Origin: Actinocorallia populi
GTDB lineage: Bacteria; Actinomycetota; Actinomycetes; Streptosporangiales; Streptosporangiaceae
Direction of reading: 5' to 3'
Length of the DNA: 64,000 nt
NCBI RefSeq assembly: GCF_002995495.1
Contig: NZ_PVZV01000005.1
Location: 310,001 to 374,000 of the forward strand
The notes beneath the pieces are model-generated. The model was not told the DNA's origin and ran no database searches. It saw nothing but the letters and a program-made list of their open reading frames with translations. Shown here in pieces: positions 6,829-14,707 of the stretch (the first letter of the stretch is position 1; each line of letters starts with the position of its first letter). Position numbers and translations under genes: made by a program.

Positions 6829-9063
6829 GTGACGGATACCGAGTCCGAGCCGATGAGCCACCGGCAGATCATGAAGGTGCTGAGCGGTCTGCTCACCGTC
6901 ATGGGCGTGGCGATGATGAGCAGCACGATCGTCTCGGTGGCGCTGCCGCAGATCATCGGCGCGCTCAAGGGCACCCAGTCGCAGTACACCTGGGTCGTCA
7001 CCGCGATGCTGCTGACCTCCACGGTCTCCACCCCGCTGTGGGGCAGGCTGGCCGACCTCTTCAGCAAGAAGCTGCTGCTGCAGGTGGGCATCGTCATCTT
7101 CCTGCTCGCCTCGCTGGGCGCCGGGTTCGCCCAGAACACCGGCCAGCTGATCTTCTTCCGGGCGGTGCAGGGCCTGGGCATGGGCGCGGTCCAGGTGCTG
7201 ATCCAGGTGGTCATCGCCGCGATGATCTCGCCGAAGGACCGCGGGAAGTACAACGGCTACCTCGGCGGCGTCATGGCCGTGGCCACCGTCGGCGGGCCGC
7301 TGATCGGCGGCTTCATCACCGACTCCGCGCTGGGCTGGCGCTGGTGCTTCTTCCTCCCGCTGCCCTTCATCGCGATCGCCTTCTTCCTGCTGCAGAAGAC
7401 CCTGCACCTCCCGGTGGTCCGCCGCGACGACGTCAAGATCGACTACCTGGGCGCGACGCTCATCGCGGCCGGGGTGAGCGTGCTGCTGGTCTGGATCACC
7501 TTCGTGGGCGGCAGTTTCGCCTGGCTGTCCTGGCAGACCGCCGCCATGGTCGGCGCGAGCGCGGTGCTGCTCGTCCTGTCGGTGTGGGTGGAGACCCGTG
7601 CCGCGCAGCCCGTCGTGCCCGTGCACATCGTGCGGCAGCGCACCCCCGCGCTCGCGATCATCGGCAGTGCCGCGGTCGGCATGGCGATGTTCGGCGGCGC
7701 GGTGTTCCTGGGCCAGTACTTCCAGATCGGCCGCGGCTACTCGCCCACCGAGGCGGGCCTGCTCACCATCCCGATGATGCTCGGCGTGCTGGTCTCCTCG
7801 ACGATCTCGGGGCGGATCATCTCCAACACCGGCAAGGTCAAGCCGCACATCATCATCGGCCTCGCGGTGCTCACCGCCGGTTTCCTCGCCATGTCGACCA
7901 TCGACCACGAGACCTCGCTGATCTTCGTGGGCGCGGCGATGGTGGCGATCGGCACCGGCGTCGGCATGTCGATGCAGAACCTCGTCCTGATCGTCCAGAA
8001 CGACGTGTCCATGCGGGACATGGGTGCGGCCAGCGGAGCGATGGCGTTCTTCCGCTCGCTGGGCGGCACCATCGGCGTCTCGGTGCTCGGCGCGATCCTC
8101 GCCACGAAGGTCGCGGAGTCCATCAAGAAGGGCTTCGCCGAGGCGGGCGTCCCGGTGACCGGCGACCAGGGCGGCAGCCTGGACATCGCCGCGATCCCCG
8201 AGCCGCTGCGGGAGATCGTCCGCGCGGCCTACGGCGACGGCACCGGCCACATCTTCCTGGTCTCCACCGGCATCGCCGTCGTCGGCCTGATCGCGGTGCT
8301 GTTCCTCAAGCCGAGGGACCTGCGCGACAGCCTCGACCTGCACGAGACCCCCGCCCCGGCGGCGGCGACCCCCGCCCCGGCGGCGCAGGCCCCCGTCCCG
8401 GCGGCGAGGCACGTCCCGGCGGCGGTGACGCCCGTCCCGGTGATGCAGACCCCCGCCCCGGCGCCGGCGGTGGAGACGCCTGCCGCGGCGGCGGAACCGA
8501 TCGTGACCGCGGGGGCGGACACGGCCGGGACCGCCGCCGCCGCGGACGGCCTGAGCGACGCGGAGGCGGTCGCGAGGTCGTTGCGCGAGCCCGAGGTGTT
8601 CGCGGTGCTCCTGGACCGGTACTACGCCCGGGTCCACGAGTTCGCCTCGTCCTGGCTGGCCGAGGACGCCGCGGCCTCGGTCGCCGCCGACACGTTCCTC
8701 ACCGCGTTCGACCGGCGGCACCGGTACGACCCGGAGGGGCCCGCCGGGGTCTGGCTGTTCGCCATCGCCGCCAAGAAGGTGCGGCGGCAGTGGCTCGAGG
8801 ACGGCAAGCGGCGCGACGGCCGCGACGGGTCCCCCCGGCCGGTCGGCCTGGAGGAGGAGCACGAGGCGAGGCTGACCGCCAGGCTGGCGGAGCTGTCCCC
8901 GGGGGCGCGGGACGTCCTGCTGCTCGTGGCCTGCGCGGACGTCGGCTACGCGGAGGTGGCGGCGGCGCTCGATCTGCCCGTCGCCGCGGTGGAGTCACGG
9001 CTGAAGAACGCCCGTGACAGGTTCAGGGAAGCACTCGAGCAGGAGGGGATCGACCATGGCTGA
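6829..9063 (+). CDS. MFS (DHA2) exporter fused to an ECF-type sigma factor
   Basis: A 744-residue fusion. Start GTG 6829 follows GGGAGGA at 6817-6823. Residues 1-504 are a 14-TM DHA2-family drug/H+ antiporter (TWVVTAMLLTSTVSTPLWGR, loop 2-3 motif GRLADLF). Residues 505-574 are a Pro/Ala-rich linker. Residues 575-744 form an ECF-type sigma factor: region 2 (FAVLLDRYYARVHEFASSW, AADTFLTAF, WLFAIAAKKVRRQW) and region 4 (LTARLAELSPGARDVLLLVA, YAEVAAALDLPVAAVESRLK). The paralogue at 10852 is the same exporter but stops after the PRDLRD segment. The reading frame is uninterrupted and base composition does not change at the junction. The stop overlaps the start of the CU044_5270-type gene by 8 bp, the arrangement in which free ECF factors of this type usually occur. 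The topology should leave the sigma domain cytoplasmic, as both MFS termini normally face inside. Confidence 0.9.
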   Translation: MTDTESEPMSHRQIMKVLSGLLTVMGVAMMSSTIVSVALPQIIGALKGTQSQYTWVVTAMLLTSTVSTPLWGRLADLFSKKLLLQVGIVIFLLASLGAGFAQNTGQLIFFRAVQGLGMGAVQVLIQVVIAAMISPKDRGKYNGYLGGVMAVATVGGPLIGGFITDSALGWRWCFFLPLPFIAIAFFLLQKTLHLPVVRRDDVKIDYLGATLIAAGVSVLLVWITFVGGSFAWLSWQTAAMVGASAVLLVLSVWVETRAAQPVVPVHIVRQRTPALAIIGSAAVGMAMFGGAVFLGQYFQIGRGYSPTEAGLLTIPMMLGVLVSSTISGRIISNTGKVKPHIIIGLAVLTAGFLAMSTIDHETSLIFVGAAMVAIGTGVGMSMQNLVLIVQNDVSMRDMGAASGAMAFFRSLGGTIGVSVLGAILATKVAESIKKGFAEAGVPVTGDQGGSLDIAAIPEPLREIVRAAYGDGTGHIFLVSTGIAVVGLIAVLFLKPRDLRDSLDLHETPAPAAATPAPAAQAPVPAARHVPAAVTPVPVMQTPAPAPAVETPAAAAEPIVTAGADTAGTAAAADGLSDAEAVARSLREPEVFAVLLDRYYARVHEFASSWLAEDAAASVAADTFLTAFDRRHRYDPEGPAGVWLFAIAAKKVRRQWLEDGKRRDGRDGSPRPVGLEEEHEARLTARLAELSPGARDVLLLVACADVGYAEVAAALDLPVAAVESRLKNARDRFREALEQEGIDHG

Positions 9064-10153
9064 GCCGTGGCCGGCGCGGAAAGAGGAGAACGGGCGGCCG
9101 CGCGCCCAGGCCGAGGCCAGGGCACGGCTCCTGGAGCACGCCGGGAAGGCCCGTGCGGGCCGGCGGCTCCGGCCGGGCCGGATCGCGGTCTGGGGGGCCG
9201 GCGTGGTGGCGGTGTGCGCGGCCGCGGCCCTCGTGCTCGTCCCGGCGGTCCGCGACGACGACGGCGGCGGCCCGGTCGCGAAGGCGCGGCGGACGGCGGA
9301 CGGGGTCCTGCTGGCCGCGGCGGACGCCGCGGACCGGCAGCCGCCGGAGAACGGCAGGTACCTGCACACCAGCTCGCGCGAGACCGAGCTGGTGAGCGCC
9401 GGCACCGAGCGCTCGTCCTTCCTGGTCGTCGAGGACCGGGTGACGGACCACTGGCAGGCGGCCCGTCCCGCGCGGGACGGGAGCCTGGTGTGGACGAGGC
9501 GGCTGGGCACCCGGCCGCTGAGCGCCGAGGACGAGCAGGCGTGGAAGGCCGCGGGCTCGCCCGCCCGGGTGGCCGGGCTGTCCTGGACCGGCAGGCCGAA
9601 GGTCGAGCTGCGGCAGGCAGGTGCGTGGAAGAGGAGCAGGGTCGAGGTCGGCAAGTCGGCGAGCCGGGCGAAGGTCGGCACCCTGGGCTCGGCGAAGGTG
9701 ACACTGGGCCGGTTGAACGCGCTGCCCGCCGATGCCGGGGAGCTGCGGGCGTCGCTGCTGGGGCGTTACCGGGGCGGCGAGGCGGGGACCGACCTGTGGC
9801 TGTTCGGCGCGGCCCGCGATCTCCTGGACGGGTCCCTCCCGGTCCGCCCGGAGGTGCGGGCGGCCGCCTACCGGATGATGGCGGGGCTGGGCGGCGTCGC
9901 GCTGCTGGGCCCAGCCCAGGACGGGCGGGGCCGCCCGGGGACGGCGATCGCGTTCGACGAACCCGGGAACGAACGCGGCCTCGTCCGCCACACCCTGATC
10001 GTCGACGAGGGGACGGGACGGCTGCTGGAGGCCAGGGAGATGATGCTGAACCCCTCCCGGGCCTATGCGAAGATCCCCGAGGGCACCGTCTACGACTCCG
10101 TGGTGTACGACCACGAGTGGACCGACGCGCGGCCGGCCGTCCCGAGGTCCTGA
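9056..10153 (+). CDS. CU044_5270-type single-pass membrane protein, putative sigma partner
   Basis: A 365-residue protein with a basic N-terminus, one membrane helix at about 41-62 (VWGAGVVAVCAAAALVLVPAV) and a large extracytoplasmic domain. Its layout and sequence (DGVLLAAADAADRQP..GRYLHTSS, a late YRMMAGLGGVALLG segment) match the CU044_5270 family, which in actinobacteria is regularly encoded directly after an ECF sigma factor. By that context it may act as an anti-sigma or signal-sensing partner, with residues 1-40 contacting the sigma domain. ATG 9056 has AGGAGGGG at 9041-9048 and overlaps the fusion gene stop by 8 bp, so the two are co-translated. The exact biochemical role is not established. 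Confidence 0.8.
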   Translation: MAEPWPARKEENGRPRAQAEARARLLEHAGKARAGRRLRPGRIAVWGAGVVAVCAAAALVLVPAVRDDDGGGPVAKARRTADGVLLAAADAADRQPPENGRYLHTSSRETELVSAGTERSSFLVVEDRVTDHWQAARPARDGSLVWTRRLGTRPLSAEDEQAWKAAGSPARVAGLSWTGRPKVELRQAGAWKRSRVEVGKSASRAKVGTLGSAKVTLGRLNALPADAGELRASLLGRYRGGEAGTDLWLFGAARDLLDGSLPVRPEVRAAAYRMMAGLGGVALLGPAQDGRGRPGTAIAFDEPGNERGLVRHTLIVDEGTGRLLEAREMMLNPSRAYAKIPEGTVYDSVVYDHEWTDARPAVPRS

Positions 10154-10160
10154 GCGGCGG

Positions 10161-10748
10161 TCAGCCGCCGAAGGCCGGGTCCAGCTCGTCGAGCGCCGCC
10201 ATGGTGGTTTCGGTGAGGCCGCGGCTCTGGTCCTCCTCCAGCCAGACGGCGGAGGCGATCCGGAGGGCGGCCAGGAAGGACCCGGCCAGGACGCGGGCGC
10301 GCAGGCCGCCGTCGCCGTCGCGCTCGGCGATGTCCTGGACCAGCTCGCGCTCGAGCGCGCCGGTCCCGGCCAGCTGGCGGGCGAGCAGGACGGGGTGGCG
10401 GCGGGCCAGCCGGACGCGCAGCACCCACTCGCGGTCGGGCTCGCCGTACTCCTCGATCAGCTCCTCGGCCGCCCGGCGCAGGGCCTGCCAGCCCCCCTCG
10501 TCGGCGGGCCGGGCCCGGAACTTCTCCAGCAGCCGGCGGTGGCGGTCCTCCTCGCCGTACATGACGGCGTCGGCCTTGTCGGCGAAGTAGTTGAAGAACG
10601 TCCGCCGGGAGATGTTCGCCACATCCGCGATGGCCTCGACGGTGACGTTGTCGAACCCGTGCTCGGCGATCAGATGCAGGGCGGCCCGGTACACGGCCTG
10701 GCGAGTCTCGGCTTTCTTGCGCTCGCGCAGCCCCGGCGTGGTGGTCAT
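10161..10748 (-). CDS. TetR/AcrR regulator of the second MFS module (paralogue 2)
   Basis: A 195-residue TetR protein, paralogous to the one at 6118-6726; its HTH (VTVEAIADVANISRRTFFNYFADKADAV) is almost identical, so DNA specificity is probably shared. ATG 10748 was chosen because MTTTPGLRERKKAETR aligns with the paralogue; TAGGAT at 10756-10761 (minus strand) lies 7 nt upstream and suits a leaderless start. It is divergent from the second MFS gene with the repeated 22-bp element between them. It ends 7 bp from the convergent CU044_5270-type gene. Confidence 0.93.
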   Translation of the reverse strand: MTTTPGLRERKKAETRQAVYRAALHLIAEHGFDNVTVEAIADVANISRRTFFNYFADKADAVMYGEEDRHRRLLEKFRARPADEGGWQALRRAAEELIEEYGEPDREWVLRVRLARRHPVLLARQLAGTGALERELVQDIAERDGDGGLRARVLAGSFLAALRIASAVWLEEDQSRGLTETTMAALDELDPAFGG

Positions 10749-10786
10749 ACGGAGCATCCTAAGCGGTGAGCAAATTAATGCCCACC

Positions 10787-10808
10787 GTGCAAAGTTTCCC
10801 TGAGTGCA
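10787..10808. promoter_or_regulatory. Conserved operator candidate, copy 2
   Basis: A second copy (20 of 22 identical) of the element at 6765-6786, again located between a divergent TetR gene and an MFS gene; core GTGCAAAGTTTC, end GAGTGCA. See the entry for copy 1. Confidence 0.6.
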
Positions 10809-10851
10809 GTTAGGCTTGTCCTGTCTACGTGCATATCGGGAGGAACATTCA

Positions 10852-12417
10852 GTGGCGGACACCGCATCCCCGGGGATGAGTCACAAAGAGATCATGAAAG
10901 CCCTGAGCGGGCTCCTGATCGTCATGGCCGTGACGATGATGAGCAGCACGATCGTCTCGGTGGCGCTGCCGCAGATCATCGGCGCGCTCAAGGGCACCCA
11001 GTCGCAGTACACCTGGGTCGTCACCGCGATGCTGCTGACCTCCACGGTCTCCACCCCGCTGTGGGGCAGGCTGGCCGACCTGTTCGACAAGAAGCTGCTG
11101 CTGCAGGTGGGCATCGTCATCTTCCTGCTCGCCTCGCTGGGCGCCGGGTTCTCCCAGAACACCGAGCAGCTCATCGCCTGGCGCGCGGTGCAGGGCCTGG
11201 GTCTGGGCGCCGCCCAGGTGCTGATCCAGGTGGTCATCGCCGCGATGATCTCGCCGAAGGACCGCGGGAAGTACAACGGCTACCTGGGCGCGGTCATGGG
11301 CCTGTCCACGGTCGCCGGACCGCTGCTGGGCGGCCTCATCACCGAGGTGATGGACTGGCGCTGGTGCTTCTTCCTGCCCGTCCCGTTCGCGGTGCTGGCC
11401 TTCTTCATGCTGCACAGGACCCTGCACCTGGAGCACGTCCGCCGCGACGACGTCAAGATCGACTACCTGGGCGCGACCCTCATCGCCGCCGGGGTGAGCG
11501 TGCTGCTGGTCTGGATCACCTTCGTGGGCGGCAGTTTCGCCTGGCTGTCCTGGCAGACCGCCGCCATGGTCGGCGCGAGCGCGGTGCTGCTCGTCCTGTC
11601 GGTGTGGGTGGAGACCCGTGCCGCGCAGCCCGTCGTGCCCGTGCACATCGTCAAGCAGCGCACTCCGGCGCTGGCCATCATCGGCAGTGCCGCGGTCGGC
11701 ATGGCGATGTTCGGCGGCGCGGTGTTCCTGGGCCAGTACTTCCAGATCGGCCGCGGCTACTCGCCGACGGTGGCGGGCCTGCTCACCATCCCGATGATGC
11801 TCGGCATGATGGTCTCCTCGACGATCTCCGGCCAGATCATCTCCCGGACCGGCAAGGTCAAGCCGCACGTCGTCATCGCGCTGATCTCCCTCACCCTGGG
11901 CTTCGCGCTCATGTCGACCATCGACCACGAGACCTCCCTGGTGTTCATCGGCGGGGCCATGGTGCTGGTCGGGGTCGGCGTCGGCATGTCGATGCAGAAC
12001 CTCGTCCTGGTCGTCCAGAACGGCGTCTCGATGCGGGACATGGGCGCGGCCAGCGGCGCGCTGGCGTTCTTCCGCTCGCTGGGCGGCACCATCGGCGTCT
12101 CGGTGCTCGGCGCGATCCTCGCCTCGAAGGTCGCGGAGTCCATCAAGAAGGGCTTCACCGAGATCGGTGTACCGGTGACCGGCGACCAGGGCGGCACCCT
12201 GGACCTGGAGGCGATCCCCGAGCCGCTGCGGGAGATCGTGCGCGCGGCCTACGGCGACGGCACCGGCCACATCTTCCTGGTCTCCACCGGCATCGCCGTC
12301 GTGGGCCTGATCGCGGTGCTGTTCCTCAAGCCGAGGGACCTGCGCGACACCATCGACCTGCCGCCGGCGCCCGCGCCCGAGCGGAAGGAAGAGGAGAAGG
12401 AGTTCGCCGCCCGCTGA
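10852..12417 (+). CDS. MFS transporter, DHA2 family (no sigma extension)
   Basis: A 521-residue 14-TM drug/H+ antiporter. GTG 10852 follows GGGAGGA at 10838-10844. Over the first 500 residues it is very close to the exporter part of the upstream fusion, including long identical stretches in TM helices 2-4 and 7-10, so the two modules arose by duplication. It diverges at the C-terminus: after PRDLRD it has only a short charged tail (PERKEEEKEFAAR). Controlled presumably by the divergent TetR at 10161-10748. Substrate unknown; family members export lipophilic drugs or secondary metabolites. A stem-loop follows at 12434-12468. Confidence 0.93.
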   Translation: MADTASPGMSHKEIMKALSGLLIVMAVTMMSSTIVSVALPQIIGALKGTQSQYTWVVTAMLLTSTVSTPLWGRLADLFDKKLLLQVGIVIFLLASLGAGFSQNTEQLIAWRAVQGLGLGAAQVLIQVVIAAMISPKDRGKYNGYLGAVMGLSTVAGPLLGGLITEVMDWRWCFFLPVPFAVLAFFMLHRTLHLEHVRRDDVKIDYLGATLIAAGVSVLLVWITFVGGSFAWLSWQTAAMVGASAVLLVLSVWVETRAAQPVVPVHIVKQRTPALAIIGSAAVGMAMFGGAVFLGQYFQIGRGYSPTVAGLLTIPMMLGMMVSSTISGQIISRTGKVKPHVVIALISLTLGFALMSTIDHETSLVFIGGAMVLVGVGVGMSMQNLVLVVQNGVSMRDMGAASGALAFFRSLGGTIGVSVLGAILASKVAESIKKGFTEIGVPVTGDQGGTLDLEAIPEPLREIVRAAYGDGTGHIFLVSTGIAVVGLIAVLFLKPRDLRDTIDLPPAPAPERKEEEKEFAAR

Positions 12418-12433
12418 GGCCGGGGCCCGAACG

Positions 12434-12468
12434 GTCCCGGAACCAGATCGTGATCCAGATTCCGGGAC
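12434..12468 (+). terminator. Stem-loop after the second MFS gene
   Basis: GTCCCGGAA (12434-12442) pairs perfectly with TTCCGGGAC (12460-12468) across a 17-nt loop, 17 nt after the stop codon. There is no T-run, as is common for actinobacterial terminators. Confidence 0.5.
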
Positions 12469-12531
12469 AAGAGCTCTGAAACGTCGCACTGTGGGTATAT
12501 CTCGTTCCACCGGGATATGGGCAGGTGAGAC

Positions 12532-12675
12532 ATGATGACCCCGAACCGGCAACGAAAAATCCTGGCGGACATGGCCGAGCGCCTGCGCGAGGAGGACCCC
12601 CAGCTCGTCGGACGCTTCACGATCTTCGCTCGGCTCGCCGAGGAGGACGGGCCCGTGCCGCCCGAACCCGCCTGA
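12532..12675 (+). CDS. Small DUF3040-like protein
   Basis: A 47-residue protein, MMTPNRQRKILADMAERLRE... ending VPPEPA. The N-terminal pattern (R-x-x-L/ILADMAERLREEDPQLVGRF) resembles the cytoplasmic helix of actinobacterial DUF3040 proteins, but the usual two membrane helices are missing, so it is either a truncated member or a stand-alone helix. ATG 12532 (or 12535) follows AGGTGAG. It lies alone between two stem-loops. No function is known. Confidence 0.55.
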   Translation: MMTPNRQRKILADMAERLREEDPQLVGRFTIFARLAEEDGPVPPEPA

Positions 12676-12693
12676 CCGCCCCCACCCCGTCCC

Positions 12694-12711
12694 GCGGCCG
12701 GTTATGGCCGC
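12694..12711 (+). terminator. Short GC hairpin after the DUF3040-like gene
   Basis: GCGGCC (12694-12699) and GGCCGC (12706-12711) flank a 6-nt loop, 18 nt downstream of the small gene's stop. It could terminate that transcript before the permease gene promoter. Confidence 0.4.
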
Positions 12712-12786
12712 TTCTCAGAAGTGGATCTTCTTGCGGTTCCTCCGTGACAGGTATGGAATCGCATGATTCGTTGATCTTCGGATGGG

Positions 12787-14241
12787 ATGGGAATGACCGG
12801 GACGGCCGAGGGGGTGGGCGCGCCGGAGCGGCTGGGCAGGACGCTGAGCGCGCCGAAGATCGTGTTCATGGTGGTCGCCGCGGCGGCGCCGCTGGTGGCG
12901 ATGGCGGGAACGGTCCCGCTGTCGATGGGGTCGGGCAACGGCGCGGGGGTGCCGGGCGCCTACGTCGTGGCGATGCTGACCCTGCTGTGCTTCTCCGTGG
13001 GCTACGCCGCGATGGCCCGCTCGATCACCGACGGCGGCGGCTTCTACGGGTACATCGCGCGCGGGCTCGGCCGTCCGGTCGCGGCGGCCGGGGCGGTGCT
13101 CGCGCTGACCGGGTACAACGGGCTGGTCGCGGCGCTGGCCGGCGGCATCGGCTACTTCCTGACCGACATGGGCGGTGCGCCCGGCCCCTGGTGGGCGTGG
13201 ACGCTGGGTGCGCTCGTCATCATGGGGGCGCTCGGGTACCGCAACATCGACCTGTCGGCGAAGGTCCTCGGTGTGCTGATGGTGTGCGAGATCGGGGTGC
13301 TGGTCGTCTTCGACGTCGCGGTGCTGGTGAACAGGGGCATGGACGCCTTCCAGTTCACCTCCTTCGCGCCGGACACCGTCCTGTCGGGGGCGCCCGGCGT
13401 GGCGTTCATGTTCGCGTTCGGGTCGTTCGTGGGTTACGAGGCGGCCGCGCTGTACTCCGAGGAGACCAAGGACCCGGTGCGGACGGTGCCGCGCGCCACC
13501 TACGCGGCGGTCCTGGTGATCGGCCTCTTCTACGCCGTCACCAGCTGGCTGATGGTCGGGGCGATGGGCGCGGACCAGACGAAGGAGACGGCCCGCACCC
13601 AGGAGGGCGACCTGTTCTTCTTCCTCACCGAGCAGCAACTCGGTGAGGCCGCCAGCGCCTTGTTCGGGCTGCTCATCATCACCAGCCTCTTCGCCTCCCT
13701 GGTGGCCGGGCACCAGGCCGCCGGACGGTACGTGTTCGCGCTGGCCCGCGACGGCCTCGCTCCGGCGAAGCTCAGCGCGGTCCACGCCGAGCACGGCTCG
13801 CCGTACATGTCGAGTCTGGCGCAGAGCGTTTTCACCGCCGTGGTGGTGGTGCTCTTCGCGGTCGCCGGGCTCGACCCGTACAAGACGCTCGTGACGGTGA
13901 TGAGCGGCCTGTCGACCCTGGGGATCGTGCTGCTGCAGGCGCTCACGTCCATCGCCTGCGTGGTCTACTTCCGCAAGAAGGGCTCCGGCGGGCTGCTGGG
14001 CACCCTGGTCGTCCCGCTGATCGGCTGCCTGGGGCTGCTGCTCGCGGCGGCCCTCATCCTGCTGAACTTCGAGACGCTCGCGCACACCGACTCCGCGTTG
14101 ATCAACGCCCTGCCCTACGCCGTCCTGGCGTGCGCGGTGGCGGCGGCGCTCTACGCGTTGCGGCTGCGCAAGTCGGATGAGGCACGTTATGTTCGGATCG
14201 GTGCGATGACGAGGGGAACCGATGAGCTACCCGTTGGCTGA
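12787..14241 (+). CDS. APC superfamily amino acid/amine permease
   Basis: A 484-residue membrane protein with about 12 helices. Signature segments are the unwound TM1 region (VVAAAAPLVAMAGTVPLSMGSGNGAGVPGAY) and the TM6 region (FMFAFGSFVGYEAAALYSEETKDPVRTVPRA), diagnostic of amino acid-polyamine-organocation permeases in which E-x-x-x-P follows TM6. It probably imports an amino acid or amine by proton symport. The start is ATG 12787 (ATG 12793 is also possible). It overlaps the following MaoC gene by 20 bp and so heads a permease-hydratase-ligase-membrane protein transcript. Confidence 0.88.
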   Translation: MGMTGTAEGVGAPERLGRTLSAPKIVFMVVAAAAPLVAMAGTVPLSMGSGNGAGVPGAYVVAMLTLLCFSVGYAAMARSITDGGGFYGYIARGLGRPVAAAGAVLALTGYNGLVAALAGGIGYFLTDMGGAPGPWWAWTLGALVIMGALGYRNIDLSAKVLGVLMVCEIGVLVVFDVAVLVNRGMDAFQFTSFAPDTVLSGAPGVAFMFAFGSFVGYEAAALYSEETKDPVRTVPRATYAAVLVIGLFYAVTSWLMVGAMGADQTKETARTQEGDLFFFLTEQQLGEAASALFGLLIITSLFASLVAGHQAAGRYVFALARDGLAPAKLSAVHAEHGSPYMSSLAQSVFTAVVVVLFAVAGLDPYKTLVTVMSGLSTLGIVLLQALTSIACVVYFRKKGSGGLLGTLVVPLIGCLGLLLAAALILLNFETLAHTDSALINALPYAVLACAVAAALYALRLRKSDEARYVRIGAMTRGTDELPVG

Positions 14242-14707
14242 ACTGCCCGCCCGCGTCGGCACGGAGCTCTTCTGCTCCGACTGGATACCGCTGCGCCTGG
14301 AGGACGAGCAGGCGTTCGCCTCCGCGACGTTCCTGCGCGAGGACTTCCTCGGCCGCGCCCCGTCCAACGGAGACCCCTACGGCGAGAACCTGCTGTCGGG
14401 CTTCCTGCTGCTGTCCCTGCTGGTGGCCGTGCACAAGCGCCACCTGGACGTCGACGCGGACACCGCGTACGCGCTGAACTACGGGCTGGAGAAGGTGCGG
14501 TTCCTCCGCCCGGTCATGGCGGGGGAGAAGGTGCGGGTACGCGCCGAGCTCCTGGACGTCAAGGAACGCGATCCCGGGCAGTACCGGGTGCTCACCCGCA
14601 ACGTCATGGAGGTCGAGGGCGCCGGCACCCCGGCCATGGTCGCGGAGTGGCTCACCCTTTTCGTGGACCCGGAGACCGCGGACTCGGGGGAGGCCGCCGG
14701 TGAGTGA
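14222..14707 (+). CDS. MaoC-like hotdog-fold hydratase
   Basis: A 161-residue MaoC-domain protein. The hydratase-2 loop appears as AFASATFLREDF and later NLLSGFLLLSLLVAVHKRHLD; the catalytic Asp/His pair of (R)-specific enoyl-CoA hydratases is not clear here, so activity may differ or be reduced. The segment YGLEKVRFLRPVMAGEKVRVRAELLDVKER is the conserved hotdog core. It overlaps the permease at its start and the acyl-CoA ligase at its end (8 bp), implying translational coupling and a joint role in CoA-thioester metabolism. Confidence 0.82.
   Translation: MSYPLAELPARVGTELFCSDWIPLRLEDEQAFASATFLREDFLGRAPSNGDPYGENLLSGFLLLSLLVAVHKRHLDVDADTAYALNYGLEKVRFLRPVMAGEKVRVRAELLDVKERDPGQYRVLTRNVMEVEGAGTPAMVAEWLTLFVDPETADSGEAAGE

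Noticed and set aside
8335-8551. The MFS-sigma junction as two separate genes
   Set aside because: No stop codon in this frame and no convincing internal start with a ribosome site before the sigma part; the linker is in-frame and of normal composition. A sequencing error cannot be fully excluded.
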